NCBI RefSeq assembly: GCF_008035925.1 | Contig: NZ_CP036264.1 | Span: forward strand, 1 to 64,000 | Length of the DNA: 64,000 bases | Origin: Stieleria maiorica | Lineage (GTDB): Bacteria; Planctomycetota; Planctomycetia; Pirellulales; Pirellulaceae | Reading direction: 5' to 3' | Shown here: positions 18,088 through 27,276 of the stretch, one piece after another | Layout of the letters: each line of letters opens with the position of its first letter | Numbering within the stretch: position 1 is the first letter of the stretch | Position numbers and translations under genes: made by a program | The notes under the pieces: generated by a model | Told to the model about the DNA's origin: nothing | Database searches by the model: none | What the model saw: only the letters and a program-made list of their open reading frames with translations

Positions 18088-18843
18088 ATGTTGTCGCCCA
18101 CCTCGCCCCTTCACGGAGACACCACGTTGCAATCCCGATCGCGTTCACGTCGTCCAGTGACCTGGTTGATTGTGCTTGGTGCGGCGATCGGGATTGCGAG
18201 TTCGATTCATTTCAACCGGCAGTTGTTTGATCTGCGTCGACAGCGGGCGCGATTGATTGAGGAAGTCGGTTTGCTGGAAGTGACCGATCCGAAGCGTGTT
18301 TATATCAGTCGCGTTCCGGTCGGACCCGACGAGATCCCACCTGGAGTCGCCGCTGCGCACGTTTGGAGGTATCGGATTTATTTGCCGGCCGGATATGGGC
18401 CGAGCTTTATTACGGGACGCCGCGCCATCGCGGCCGATTCCCCACGAAGCGCCGGTGGGCGTGACAGCAGCTGGGGTGGCAAAGAACAGGATCCCGTCGA
18501 AACCGTGTTGACGATCGCGCTGATCAAGAACGAAACCGGATGGATTTCCAGTCGAATTCAAGGCGGGTCATCCAGTTCGTCATCCTTGGCGGACGATCTG
18601 CCGCTGGATTCGTTGGACGATCTGGTCGTGGAGTCGGTCGTGACGGCCGAGACGCCGTCGAAGTCGTTTTCGGTGGACGAGCCGATCTGTCTGCTGCGTC
18701 TGCGCGGCCGTGAGCCGGTCGAGGGAGGTGATCCGACACTCTACCCCGGAATCGTGACGTATCTGGTGGAATCCGATCGACGAGACGCGTTTGAGCAATG
18801 GGCGCAGGGCAAGATCGACCGGATGCCGGAGGTTCAAAAATGA
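18088..18843 (+). CDS. Membrane-anchored protein of unknown function
   Basis: A 251-residue protein with one N-terminal membrane segment (VTWLIVLGAAIGIASSI, about 24-40) and a soluble domain probably outside the cytoplasm. It contains a poly-serine run (GGSSSSSSLADD) followed by FSVDEPICLLRLRGREP. Its stop overlaps the ATG of the next gene by four bases, and that gene has a similar layout (membrane segment, Ser run, then DLDKPLVLRQLR), suggesting paralogous domains. No known family was recognised. Confidence 0.8.
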   Translation: MLSPTSPLHGDTTLQSRSRSRRPVTWLIVLGAAIGIASSIHFNRQLFDLRRQRARLIEEVGLLEVTDPKRVYISRVPVGPDEIPPGVAAAHVWRYRIYLPAGYGPSFITGRRAIAADSPRSAGGRDSSWGGKEQDPVETVLTIALIKNETGWISSRIQGGSSSSSSLADDLPLDSLDDLVVESVVTAETPSKSFSVDEPICLLRLRGREPVEGGDPTLYPGIVTYLVESDRRDAFEQWAQGKIDRMPEVQK

Positions 18844-20540
18844 CGGGTGACCAAGTATCGGCGGCGGATCTCCCCACGCCGTCGCCGCAACGACGCGGGT
18901 TGCGATTCAGTGTGCTGGATTTAATGTTACTGACCTTGCTGGTCGCGGCTTGGTTGCCGACCGTCTTTGCCATCAGAGACCTTCCAGAACTGCGGAACAG
19001 TGTCGATCAGATGCGGGCGTTGACGACGCACTTGCAGGTCATCGATGATCAGAAGTTGTGTTTGCGCAGTCTGCCCGGAATTTGGCACAACATTCACGGC
19101 TGGAAATACTCGTTGCCGGCGGATGCGGAAATGGAACTGCGTCTGGCGACCGAAGGGATCCATTCGATGGGTGGTCCAGAAGATTTTGTATCGTTTGATC
19201 TGCCGACGGGCGTCCACACCATTCATCTGCAATACACCCGATCGGCCGATCAGGAATTCGTCACGCAGGTGTTCGTCGATGACACCGAAGCGATCATCAA
19301 GACGCATCCGCCGGATTGGATTGAAACGTCCAGTAGCAGCAGTAACGGGAAAGGGGGACCGACGGCGGAGGCGTTCGACCTGGACAAACCTCTTGTTTTG
19401 CGACAGCTTCGTTACATGGAGAACCATCCCGGCAAAAAGTTCGGTTCACTGTCTCTGCCGCCGGAATACGATGCAAAAGGGAACATGCTTTCCATCGTGC
19501 CCAAAGGGTATCCATCCGAACGGCCGAAGCAGTTTGTTGCACCAGGTGACAGTCCCTTCATGCCGTCCTGGGGCCATCGCCAAGGCATGCGGTTGTTAAG
19601 CAAGGGCCGCGATTGGAACGGCTTGTTGGCCATTTATCCGTCCTATCGTGCGGTATTGGACGACGAAAACTTCCGTCCCGGTAAGGTACTCAATGCGATC
19701 TCCGTCCGTCCGATGCAGGCCGGTTCCTCTTCGGTCGATCTGCCTGAAGTCGCATTCGGGCCCGATGCGTCAAAACCCGACCGACCGACGTTGGTCGTGA
19801 CCGATTCTTTGGAGACAACCGATCAAGTAAACGTCCCGCGATCGGGACGGTCAGAAAAATGGATTTCCGAAGACGGAGAAACGATGCGTCTGTTCGCTCA
19901 CTATCCAGCCTTTCCATCAGGCGCACGGGTGGTCGTCGAAGTGATCTTCGATTCAAACTTTCCAAATCGGATGGGGCTGATTCCGCACCAGGCCGAAGGC
20001 AGTGTTCCACTGGAATCGGTGCAATTCGTCACGCAGTTCGATGCGCGTTTCCAGTGGCGAACGTTGCGGCTGTTGCCGGATGTTAATGACCGTGATTCAG
20101 ATTCACAGCAACCCGAGGGGCCGCGATCGTTCGCGTTGCAGACGATCCGCCCGCAGGACCAACAGACGACAGGGTGGCAACCGATTCCCGAAGCACGGCT
20201 TCCGATGGACCACGCGGATTCCGGCAGCAATGGGTACCGTCGCTTGGAATTGACGACTGACGTGACCAACTTTTGGACGTTCAACTGTCCGTTGACGGTG
20301 TCCGACAAGTGGCAGTACAAGGGGCTGCCCATCCGTCAGGTCTGGACGATACCCTCGTCAGACCACGCAACGTACGATGAGTCCGTATCGCCACGTGCGG
20401 TCATGCTGGAGATTCAAAGCGGCGCGGTGTATCCCGGAACACAAATCGACATCCCCGGCGGGCCGGCGGTCACGAACGTTCGCGTCACGGTGCCCCTGCC
20501 AGCCGAACAGCCGATCTGGATGGAGATCCCGCTGCCGTAG
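18840..20540 (+). CDS. Large membrane-anchored protein of unknown function
   Basis: A 566-residue protein with one N-terminal membrane helix (VLDLMLLTLLVAAWLPTVF) and a long, mostly beta-type outer domain. The first 200 residues share spacing with the preceding protein: LPTGVHTIHLQY, then TSSSSSNGKGG, then FDLDKPLVLRQLR. The ATG at 18840 overlaps the upstream stop (ATGA). No enzymatic motif, signal cleavage site or LPXTG-like anchor was found. It probably works together with its coupled partner. Confidence 0.8.
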   Translation: MTGDQVSAADLPTPSPQRRGLRFSVLDLMLLTLLVAAWLPTVFAIRDLPELRNSVDQMRALTTHLQVIDDQKLCLRSLPGIWHNIHGWKYSLPADAEMELRLATEGIHSMGGPEDFVSFDLPTGVHTIHLQYTRSADQEFVTQVFVDDTEAIIKTHPPDWIETSSSSSNGKGGPTAEAFDLDKPLVLRQLRYMENHPGKKFGSLSLPPEYDAKGNMLSIVPKGYPSERPKQFVAPGDSPFMPSWGHRQGMRLLSKGRDWNGLLAIYPSYRAVLDDENFRPGKVLNAISVRPMQAGSSSVDLPEVAFGPDASKPDRPTLVVTDSLETTDQVNVPRSGRSEKWISEDGETMRLFAHYPAFPSGARVVVEVIFDSNFPNRMGLIPHQAEGSVPLESVQFVTQFDARFQWRTLRLLPDVNDRDSDSQQPEGPRSFALQTIRPQDQQTTGWQPIPEARLPMDHADSGSNGYRRLELTTDVTNFWTFNCPLTVSDKWQYKGLPIRQVWTIPSSDHATYDESVSPRAVMLEIQSGAVYPGTQIDIPGGPAVTNVRVTVPLPAEQPIWMEIPLP

Positions 20541-20602
20541 GGAACCGGGCACGCGTTGGCGTCTAATCGAGCGTCCAGCTCAGGGCGATCGGTTTTCTCA
20601 GG

Positions 20603-20668
20603 GTACGATGGCCCTTCCGGGCCGTCGCCCATGGGGCTCCGCGCGACGACCTAGAAAGGACGTCGTAC
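20603..20668. repeat. Palindromic element, family C (short form)
   Basis: A 66-base relative of 6826-6943. It starts GTACGATGGCCCTTCCGGGC and ends in CGTCGTAC, so the termini are inverted, but the internal section is shortened. It lies between convergent genes. Confidence 0.65.
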
Positions 20669-20708
20669 ACCCTTGCCATCAGCCGTTTCGCGGCAACCCA
20701 CGCCAAGT

Positions 20709-20735
20709 CATCATTCTGCCCCGAATCATTCTGCC
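20709..20735 (+). repeat. Family F repeat unit (CATCATTCTGCCCC...)
   Basis: A 27-base unit differing by one base from the perfect inverted-repeat arm at 53467-53493. It overlaps the extreme 3' end of the convergent membrane-protein gene. Confidence 0.65.
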
Positions 20736-22141
20736 ATCTGTCTGGTGGTTTGCTGCCGCTCCGTGTTGGAGTCTTCCACCTCCGAGTCCGCGACCTCCGA
20801 CACCGGCAAATCCTTCTCGAACGCTTCCGCTTTGGGGATCGACTCTTTAACGATTTTCAGCAGCCTGATGCGGCGGTTGCGTTCCTCCTCGCCCGCGGGC
20901 ATCTCAGCGAGCGTTTGAAAGTGTTCATGCAGTTCGGTCAGCGCGTCCGAGTCGGTGATGTAGAGGGTTGATTCGAGGTAGGATTCATCTCGGACGCCTT
21001 GCGTCCATCCGAATTCCCACATCAACAGTTCATCGGCTTGAACCAGCAACCGATCGATCACCCAGCGATCGGGGGTATTCCGTTGGATTGCCGAAAGCAA
21101 TTCGGACATCGGCGGAACGGGGCGACGGCGTGTGGGAAACGTCGGAGGCGGATCCCAGACGCTTGGAAACTGATGCCGGCCGTGTTGTTGCATCACCGCG
21201 ATCGCATCGTCGAGTCGGCCGTCGATCAGCAGCCGGTCGACTTCGGCTGCGCGGTAGCGATCCGGTTGAAAGTAGCACGCCGCGATGGCCAACACGGCGA
21301 ACGCAACGATCGGAATCGCCCATGCCGATCGAGACGTGATGCTTGGTCGGAAACGGCGTACCGCGGTGCGGTCGGTACCTTTTCGGATCGCGATCGCAAG
21401 ACCGATACCCAACAGCAGTGCGGGGATGAATCCATAGAACGACAGACCGAACACGTTGGAGCGGAATTCCAACAGGATCTGCTGAGTCTCGGTCAGCCGC
21501 AACCCGCCCATGATCGAGACCATCGACATGATTCGTTGGAACAATGCCACCACGGCGATCGCCATGCAAGGCGCCAGCACCCAGGACAACGCGGCGAGTA
21601 GAGAGACGCGGTAACGCACCGAGACGAATCGCGCCAGCAGCAGCACGCGCCAGATCGAAACGATCGACAGCAGTGTCAGGTTAAACCGCAACGCCGCCAC
21701 TTCGTCGGTCATCGTTTCGATCGGGATCGAGTACAACCATGCCAGCGGTGCGGTCATCCAGTAGCCGGACAAGAAGACGCGGTAGTCGTCGACGATGCCG
21801 GCGGGGTTGTCGATTCGGGTGATCGCGTGGAAGCTCCGTAGGACCACAAACAGAATCGCTGAAACCAACACCGACGCGGCAAAGGGGGCCAGCAGGTCCA
21901 ACGGCTGATGCAGGAAACTGACCGCGTCGTACTCCCGGGCCAGTGCTGCGGTGGCGACCAGAGCCGCGCCCAACGCCAGGGACGCTTTGGAGGCGATCGT
22001 CCGTTCCATCGACGCCCGGCGCCCGACCAGGAATCCCGGCACGTCGACCAGACGCAAGGGGCCGATGTCGATCGGTTCGCTTTGGTCATCGGCGTCGACC
22101 ATGCGATCGCTGTCCGGTTGATTCGGGGACGAGGTCGTCAT
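20726..22141 (-). CDS. Polytopic membrane protein of unknown function
   Basis: A 471-residue inner-membrane protein with about six hydrophobic segments in the N-terminal two thirds (e.g. ASLALGAALVATAALA, PFAASVLVSAILFVVL, GFIPALLLGIGLAIAI, AWAIPIVAFAVLAIAACYF) and a hydrophilic C-terminal region of about 170 residues that is acidic at the end. The ATG at 22141 is preferred to 22264, which would add a basic, low-quality leader. The last codons run into a family F repeat unit, suggesting that the repeat insertion set the present C-terminus. No family was recognised. Confidence 0.75.
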   Translation of the reverse strand: MTTSSPNQPDSDRMVDADDQSEPIDIGPLRLVDVPGFLVGRRASMERTIASKASLALGAALVATAALAREYDAVSFLHQPLDLLAPFAASVLVSAILFVVLRSFHAITRIDNPAGIVDDYRVFLSGYWMTAPLAWLYSIPIETMTDEVAALRFNLTLLSIVSIWRVLLLARFVSVRYRVSLLAALSWVLAPCMAIAVVALFQRIMSMVSIMGGLRLTETQQILLEFRSNVFGLSFYGFIPALLLGIGLAIAIRKGTDRTAVRRFRPSITSRSAWAIPIVAFAVLAIAACYFQPDRYRAAEVDRLLIDGRLDDAIAVMQQHGRHQFPSVWDPPPTFPTRRRPVPPMSELLSAIQRNTPDRWVIDRLLVQADELLMWEFGWTQGVRDESYLESTLYITDSDALTELHEHFQTLAEMPAGEEERNRRIRLLKIVKESIPKAEAFEKDLPVSEVADSEVEDSNTERQQTTRQMAE

Positions 22142-22404
22142 CGGTGGTGGTGGGTGGGTTGTCGGGAAAGCCCGATGGGAAAGCAAGCGAATCCCCCGTT
22201 GGCTGAGGATTGCGAGAGAATTTAACCGAACGAAACCCCGCCGGTGCCGATGGAGATCCGTCACTAGTGGTGCGATCTGTCACTTAAGAGGCAGTCTGCG
22301 GTCATTGTCGCCAATTCAGAATTTACGACCTGCCGCTTTCGAAGGCCTTGGGATAGTCTCCTGTTTATTGAAAGAGCACGAAAATTTGACGCCTAGAAGT
22401 GATC

Positions 22405-24498
22405 ATGGGATCCGAGAACGAATTGAATTTGTCGATAGAAGACCATCAGGTAACGGTCGAGAATGAACCTGAATTGAGTGAGTCGGCCCCCGTTAGTGAA
22501 CCGGCCCCCGTTAGTGAACCGGCCCCCGTTAGTGAACCGGCCCCCGTTAGTGAATCGGCCCCCGTTAGTGAATCGGCCCCGAGTGCAGTTTCCGACGACG
22601 CCGAGGTTGAGGCGGGCTTGAGCGACGACGTGGCCGAACCCGAGGCAGAAGCACCGACCGGGTTTGCGGCGTTGGAATTGCGCCGACAGGTGTTTGATGC
22701 GGTCGTCGAGTCGGGCTATTCCGAGCCGACTTCGGTGCAACAGCAAGTGATTCCGCACATGTTGGCTGGCCGCGACGTGCTGGCCCAGTCGCAGACCGGA
22801 TCGGGAAAGACCGCGGCCTTTGCGTTGCCGATTCTGTCGACGATCGATTCCAAGCAGCGCTCGGTCCAGACGTTGGTGCTGGCACCGACGCGGGAATTGG
22901 CAATTCAAGTCGCCGAATCGTTCGAGAAGTATGCTGAGAACTTGAAAGGTTTCAGCGTTCTGGCGATTTATGGCGGCCAGGACTACGAGCATCAGTTTCG
23001 AGCGCTGCGCCGCGGCGTCGACGTCGTCGTCGGGACGCCCGGACGCGTGATCGATCACATCAAGCGCGGGACGCTTGATCTGAGCGAGCTGAGGTGTCTG
23101 GTCTTGGACGAGGCCGACGAGATGTTGAACATGGGGTTCCTGGAGGACGTCGAGTTCGTGCTCGAACAGACACCGGAGAAACGCCAGGTCACACTGTTCT
23201 CGGCCACGATGCCCGGCCCGATCCGCTCGATCGCCGACCGGTATTTGGTCGATCCCGCTCTGGTGACGATCGAAAAAAAGCACGTCACGGCCGAATCGAT
23301 TCGGCAACGCGCGGTGATCGTTCCCCCCAAGGAAAAAGCCAGCGCGCTGACGCGATTCTTGGAAGCCGAAGCGACCGACGGGGTGATCGTCTTCACCAAA
23401 ACCAAGGACACCACCGTCCGCTTGGCCGAACAGCTGATCCGCAACGGGTTTGCCGCCACCGCACTCAACGGCGATATGCCTCAAACGGTACGTGAACGAA
23501 CCATCGACCAACTCAAATCCGGACGTTTGGATGTGTTGGTCGCGACCGACGTGGCCGCCAGGGGATTGGATGTCACCCGGATCAGCCACGTTTTCAATTT
23601 TGATCTGCCGCACGACGCCGAATCGTACATCCACCGGATCGGACGAACCGGCCGTGCCGGACGTAGCGGTGAAGCGATCATCTTTTTGACACCCGCCCAA
23701 CGGCGAAAATTAAAACTGATCGAGCGGGCCACCAAGAAATCGATCGAGCTGGTTGAGGTTCCCTCGGCCGATGCGATCAACGCGATGCGGATCGAACGTT
23801 TCAAAGCGTCGATCACACAGACCATCGCCGACAAGGATTTGACGCTGTTCAAGGATTTGATCGGACAGTATGCCCAGGAAACCGGCAAACCGATGGAGAT
23901 GATCGCCGCAGCGCTGGCGGAGATCGGGCAACACGGACGCACATTTTTGGTCAAAGATCGTCCCAGACGCGCCCGAGACGAGGACCGAGACCGTGGTGAG
24001 GGGCGTCGTGGCCGCGAGGATCGCGGCGGCGGGGCGGAATTCGGCAAGCGGCCGCGGTTGCTCGGGCCGCCCGAACCGGGCATGGTCCGCTATCGAATCG
24101 AAGTCGGACGCAACGACGGCGTCGCACCCCGCAACATCGTCGGTGCGGTCGCCAATGAAGCCGGCATCCAAAGCCAGATGATCGGGCCGATCAAGATCTA
24201 TCCGCACTTCAGCACGGTGGATTTGCCCGAGGGGATGCCCAAAGACGTTTACCAGACACTACAACGCGCCTGGGTCTCGGGGAAACAGCTGCGGATTCGT
24301 CCCGATCGCGGACCGGGTCAGCGAGATTCGGGTGCTCATCCAGGTGGCCGTCCGGGCGGATTTCGAAAAGGCGGCAAACCCGGCGGGAAGTTCCGCGGCA
24401 AGGCGGACGGGGCGTTTGGCGGCCCGTCCGGGGCCCTGGGCGGCAAAGCGGCGGCGGGAAAGAAGAAGAAAAAGAAGAAGAAGCAGCGCAAGAATTAG
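22405..24498 (+). CDS. DEAD-box ATP-dependent RNA helicase (DeaD/CsdA-like)
   Basis: RNA helicase of 697 residues, probably for ribosome assembly or mRNA unwinding. Order: an acidic N-terminal tail with six-residue repeats, Q-motif region (GFAALELRRQVFDAV), QTGSGKT, APTRELAIQV, DEADEML, SATMP, TKDTTVRLAEQL, ATDVAARGLDVTRI and HRIGRTGRAGR, then a DbpA-type RNA-binding domain (YRIEVGRNDGVAPRNIVGAV). The tail is Gly/Lys-rich and ends in a poly-lysine run. ATG 22405 follows AGAAG by five bases; GTG 22399 is also in frame. Such helicases are often cold-induced. Confidence 0.94.
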   Translation: MGSENELNLSIEDHQVTVENEPELSESAPVSEPAPVSEPAPVSEPAPVSESAPVSESAPSAVSDDAEVEAGLSDDVAEPEAEAPTGFAALELRRQVFDAVVESGYSEPTSVQQQVIPHMLAGRDVLAQSQTGSGKTAAFALPILSTIDSKQRSVQTLVLAPTRELAIQVAESFEKYAENLKGFSVLAIYGGQDYEHQFRALRRGVDVVVGTPGRVIDHIKRGTLDLSELRCLVLDEADEMLNMGFLEDVEFVLEQTPEKRQVTLFSATMPGPIRSIADRYLVDPALVTIEKKHVTAESIRQRAVIVPPKEKASALTRFLEAEATDGVIVFTKTKDTTVRLAEQLIRNGFAATALNGDMPQTVRERTIDQLKSGRLDVLVATDVAARGLDVTRISHVFNFDLPHDAESYIHRIGRTGRAGRSGEAIIFLTPAQRRKLKLIERATKKSIELVEVPSADAINAMRIERFKASITQTIADKDLTLFKDLIGQYAQETGKPMEMIAAALAEIGQHGRTFLVKDRPRRARDEDRDRGEGRRGREDRGGGAEFGKRPRLLGPPEPGMVRYRIEVGRNDGVAPRNIVGAVANEAGIQSQMIGPIKIYPHFSTVDLPEGMPKDVYQTLQRAWVSGKQLRIRPDRGPGQRDSGAHPGGRPGGFRKGGKPGGKFRGKADGAFGGPSGALGGKAAAGKKKKKKKKQRKN
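22477..22584 (+). repeat. In-frame 18-base tandem repeat in the helicase N-terminus
   Basis: Five nearly identical units of AGTGAACCGGCCCCCGTT (with AGTGAG or AGTGAAT variants) and a sixth degenerate unit. Each encodes Ser-Glu-Pro/Ser-Ala-Pro-Val. The count could vary between strains by slippage without shifting the frame. Confidence 0.95.
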
Positions 24499-24771
24499 TG
24501 GTCGTGGCGCTCTCCCGCGGATGCTAGCTAGCCGAAAATAGGCATTTTGAACAGGCCACGACCCAAAAAACTGGCCCGGCGGGGTGACTGGCGGGCCCGC
24601 AAGCGGAATTTGCGGTTGTTTTTCGCCTCTTCTACCCCATCAGGGGGTGCAGATTCGTCGGCGACGTGGATAGATTGGCGGGCGTGGATTTCGACGGCAA
24701 CCGCCTTGGTTTTCGTCGGCGTCGCACCCGTGATCCAAATCCCAACTGATCTTTGAAAAGAAAGCTTCGAG
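24499..24771. other. Intergenic, no gene supported
   Basis: A 273-base gap. An Arg-rich open frame (24547-24756) crosses it but lacks convincing codon pattern or family resemblance. No strong repeat or terminator was seen. Confidence 0.5.
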
Positions 24772-25551
24772 ATGTGCTTATTGGCCGTTCAGTATCAATT
24801 GGTCCCAGAGAGTCCGATCCTGGTTGCAGCGAATCGCGAAGAGTATTTTGACCGGCCGAGTTTGACGCCGTCAATTCAGTCGGGAAAGCCTCGCGTGTTG
24901 TGCGGTGTGGATCAAAAAGCCGGTGGGACCTGGCTCGGTGTCAATCAAAACGGGTTGTTTGTGGGAGTTTGCAACCGGGCGACGGCGATGCCGCTGTTCG
25001 GCCAGCGCTCACGCGGATCACTTGCGATGGACCTGCTTCGATGCACGAGTTCGGCTCGGGCGTTGGACAAAGCGCTCGCCGAACTCGGCGAGACGCAATA
25101 TGAAGGTTGTAACCTGATCATCGCCGATGCAAAAGCTGGCTATGCGATTCATTCGGACCAGCATCAGCAAGTCGTCGAGATGGAACCGGGATTGAACATC
25201 ATCGGTGCCCACAATCTGAACGATCCTGATGACGAACGGGTGCGGATGGCGCGACGGTTGTTGACACTGCAGACCCTCGATTCGCCCGTCAAGTTCTTGG
25301 CAGTCGCCAGCCGCGTGTTTGCCCGAGCACCGGTCGGACCGGGGCGACCGAGCATGGTGATTCGCAACCAGGATTACGGCACCGTCAGCAGTTCGTTGAT
25401 CGCCCTGGGCGTGAAACCGCGCGACGCGATCTATCAGTTCAGCAACGGCGCGCCGGATCAAACCAAGTACGAAGACTGTTCGCCGATGCTCCGCGATATC
25501 CTCAGCCGCGGCCTCCGCGAGGCGCGCACCAAGGCCAAAGTCGGCGCGTAA
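24772..25551 (+). CDS. NRDE (TANGO2-like) family protein
   Basis: A 259-residue protein of the NRDE family, named for an N-R-D/E-E motif present here as AANREEYFDRP. The N-terminus MCLLAVQY keeps the invariant Cys2. GGTWLGVNQNGLFVGVCNR is also typical. Human TANGO2 is linked to metabolic crisis and possibly heme or lipid handling; bacterial roles are unclear. It is a single gene in its orientation with neighbours spaced over 200 bases away. Confidence 0.9.
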   Translation: MCLLAVQYQLVPESPILVAANREEYFDRPSLTPSIQSGKPRVLCGVDQKAGGTWLGVNQNGLFVGVCNRATAMPLFGQRSRGSLAMDLLRCTSSARALDKALAELGETQYEGCNLIIADAKAGYAIHSDQHQQVVEMEPGLNIIGAHNLNDPDDERVRMARRLLTLQTLDSPVKFLAVASRVFARAPVGPGRPSMVIRNQDYGTVSSSLIALGVKPRDAIYQFSNGAPDQTKYEDCSPMLRDILSRGLREARTKAKVGA

Positions 25552-25773
25552 TCGCGGTGCGTGTTGGTGTTTAGGCTTTAGCCGATTCCCCCGAGTCGCT
25601 AGGCGACGGGGGAGCGTTTGCAGGCTGGACACCGACGGCGCGGGTTGAAAAAACTTCTCTTTCAGCGGTCGGCGGTGATCCCTAGACTGCCCGGAAGTCC
25701 CGTGTCAGGGCCGCAACGGACGCGGTTTTGAAAGCATGAGGGTCCGGAGTCTCGCAATTCGGAGAGCCACGGC

Positions 25774-26907
25774 ATGGAAGCCGTTCGACGTTGGAGTGTT
25801 TTGTCGGCTGTGTTGGTCGCGCTGGTGTGGGGCGGTTCCGATCCACACGTCGTTGCCCAAAACGCCCGCACGCAGAACTTTCTGGTCCACGCGCCGACGC
25901 AAGAGCTGGCCGAATCGGTGGCGCGGGACGCGGAGAGATTCCGCGATGAATTGGCGGTCTATTGGCTCGGCAAACCGTTGCCGCCTTGGTCGACCCCCTG
26001 TCCCATCGAAGTGGTTTGCGGGCCGCACCTGGCTGCCCAGGGAGCGACGACCTATAACCGCTCGCCGGTCGGCAATTTCCAAATGCGGGTGATCGGGTCG
26101 CGGGAGCGCATTCTGGACAGCGTTCTGCCACACGAAGTCACCCACACGGTGATGGCCACCCACTTCGGGCGTCCCTTGCCGCGCTGGGCAGATGAGGGGA
26201 TCTGCACGACGGTGGAGCATTCCGCCGAACGCAACAAGCACGAAGTGAAGTTACGCGAATACTTGAGCAATCGTCGTGGCATTCCGATGAATCGGTTGTT
26301 CCTGTTGACCGAGTACCCCAGTGACATGCTGCCGATGTACGCGCAAGGCTATTCGGTGTGCCGGTTCTTGATCGAACAATCCGGGCCCCGACAATTCATC
26401 GAATTTCTGGAGGGGTACATGGAGAGTTCGTCGTGGACGGCGAATGTCCAAGCCCATTACGGATACGAGTCGCTCAAGCAGCTGCAAGACCAGTGGTTGG
26501 CATGGGTGGCCCAGGGCAGCGGCCCGGTCGAATCGTTTGTATCGACCCGGACCAAGCCATCACGGTCGCTCGCAGCGGCAGCCCCCGCACCCTCGGCGGG
26601 TCGTCTTGCCGACCCCCGCAGCCTGGCACTGACCGGACCGGCGGCGCCGTCGCAGACATCCTCCAGCTGGTACCAACGGCGTCGTGAGCAGACGGCCCTC
26701 GGCCAAATCGCCTCGGCTGCATCGTCTGGCCGCGAATCCGCCGCCAGTCCCGCCCCGCAGGCGTCGACGACCCGCCCACTGGGACCGCCATCGGTGATCG
26801 ACAGCGGACGCTACTCGGTTTCCCAGCCCCAGGATGAGTTGAGTTATGGCTCGGCGAATCCGTCTCCGATGGCGACGTCGGCTCGCCCCAGCACGATCTA
26901 TCGCTGA
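25774..26907 (+). CDS. Secreted protein with HExxH metallopeptidase-like domain
   Basis: A 377-residue protein with a signal peptide (about 1-28). The zinc-binding motif HEVTH is at about 120-124, with a downstream WADEG whose Glu (about 141) fits a gluzincin third ligand, as in MA-like peptidases. The C-terminal third is Ala/Pro/Ser-rich and probably disordered. It is likely periplasmic. Proteolytic activity is inferred from the motif only; the rest resembles no family I can name. Confidence 0.75.
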   Translation: MEAVRRWSVLSAVLVALVWGGSDPHVVAQNARTQNFLVHAPTQELAESVARDAERFRDELAVYWLGKPLPPWSTPCPIEVVCGPHLAAQGATTYNRSPVGNFQMRVIGSRERILDSVLPHEVTHTVMATHFGRPLPRWADEGICTTVEHSAERNKHEVKLREYLSNRRGIPMNRLFLLTEYPSDMLPMYAQGYSVCRFLIEQSGPRQFIEFLEGYMESSSWTANVQAHYGYESLKQLQDQWLAWVAQGSGPVESFVSTRTKPSRSLAAAAPAPSAGRLADPRSLALTGPAAPSQTSSSWYQRRREQTALGQIASAASSGRESAASPAPQASTTRPLGPPSVIDSGRYSVSQPQDELSYGSANPSPMATSARPSTIYR

Positions 26908-27141
26908 TCTCGGCCGATTTCCGACTATGATCTACCGATCGGACGATGAAATCTCGCCGGTTTGCACATCTCGGTGCCCAGCGGACGGTGCCGGACGCCG
27001 GTTGAACTGCTAAATTAATGTGCCCCGAACCGTGGGCCCAGGACAACGGTCAGGCTACCGCGAGAGCAGGTGTTCTGCTATTTTCCGGGACTCAAATCAT
27101 CCCCGAACCCGTTTCCTTTCACTCCAGTATTTACAAACAAG

Positions 27142-27240
27142 ATGGCAAAGCCACACCACAAATTGAAAAAGGCCAACCACGGCCGTCGTCCAGCAAACGC
27201 CAAGGCTCGCAAGGCGAAACGCAAGAAGATCAAGACCTGA
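27142..27240 (+). CDS. 32-residue highly basic protein upstream of fabZ homologue
   Basis: An ATG-to-TGA frame encoding MAKPHHKLKKANHGRRPANA and a Lys/Arg-rich end; 14 of 32 residues are Lys or Arg and 3 are His. It stops 36 bases before the fabZ-like GTG, so it may be in the same transcript. Composition resembles very small ribosome-associated proteins, which is only an analogy. There is no clear Shine-Dalgarno sequence, but an AT-rich leader precedes the ATG. Confidence 0.6.
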   Translation: MAKPHHKLKKANHGRRPANAKARKAKRKKIKT

Positions 27241-27276
27241 GATTGCTCGGGACTCTGAAACTCCGAGGCGATTGCT

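Noticed and set aside
22477-22584. Regular 18-base repeats considered as a CRISPR array
   Set aside because: There are no spacers and the units are in frame within a protein-coding gene.
22393-23700. A 435-codon minus-strand frame over the DEAD-box helicase
   Set aside because: It is antisense to well-conserved helicase motifs and includes the mirrored tandem repeat.
24547-24756. A 69-codon Arg-rich ORF between the helicase and NRDE genes
   Set aside because: Low-complexity start, no recognisable family and poor codon pattern; it was left as intergenic.
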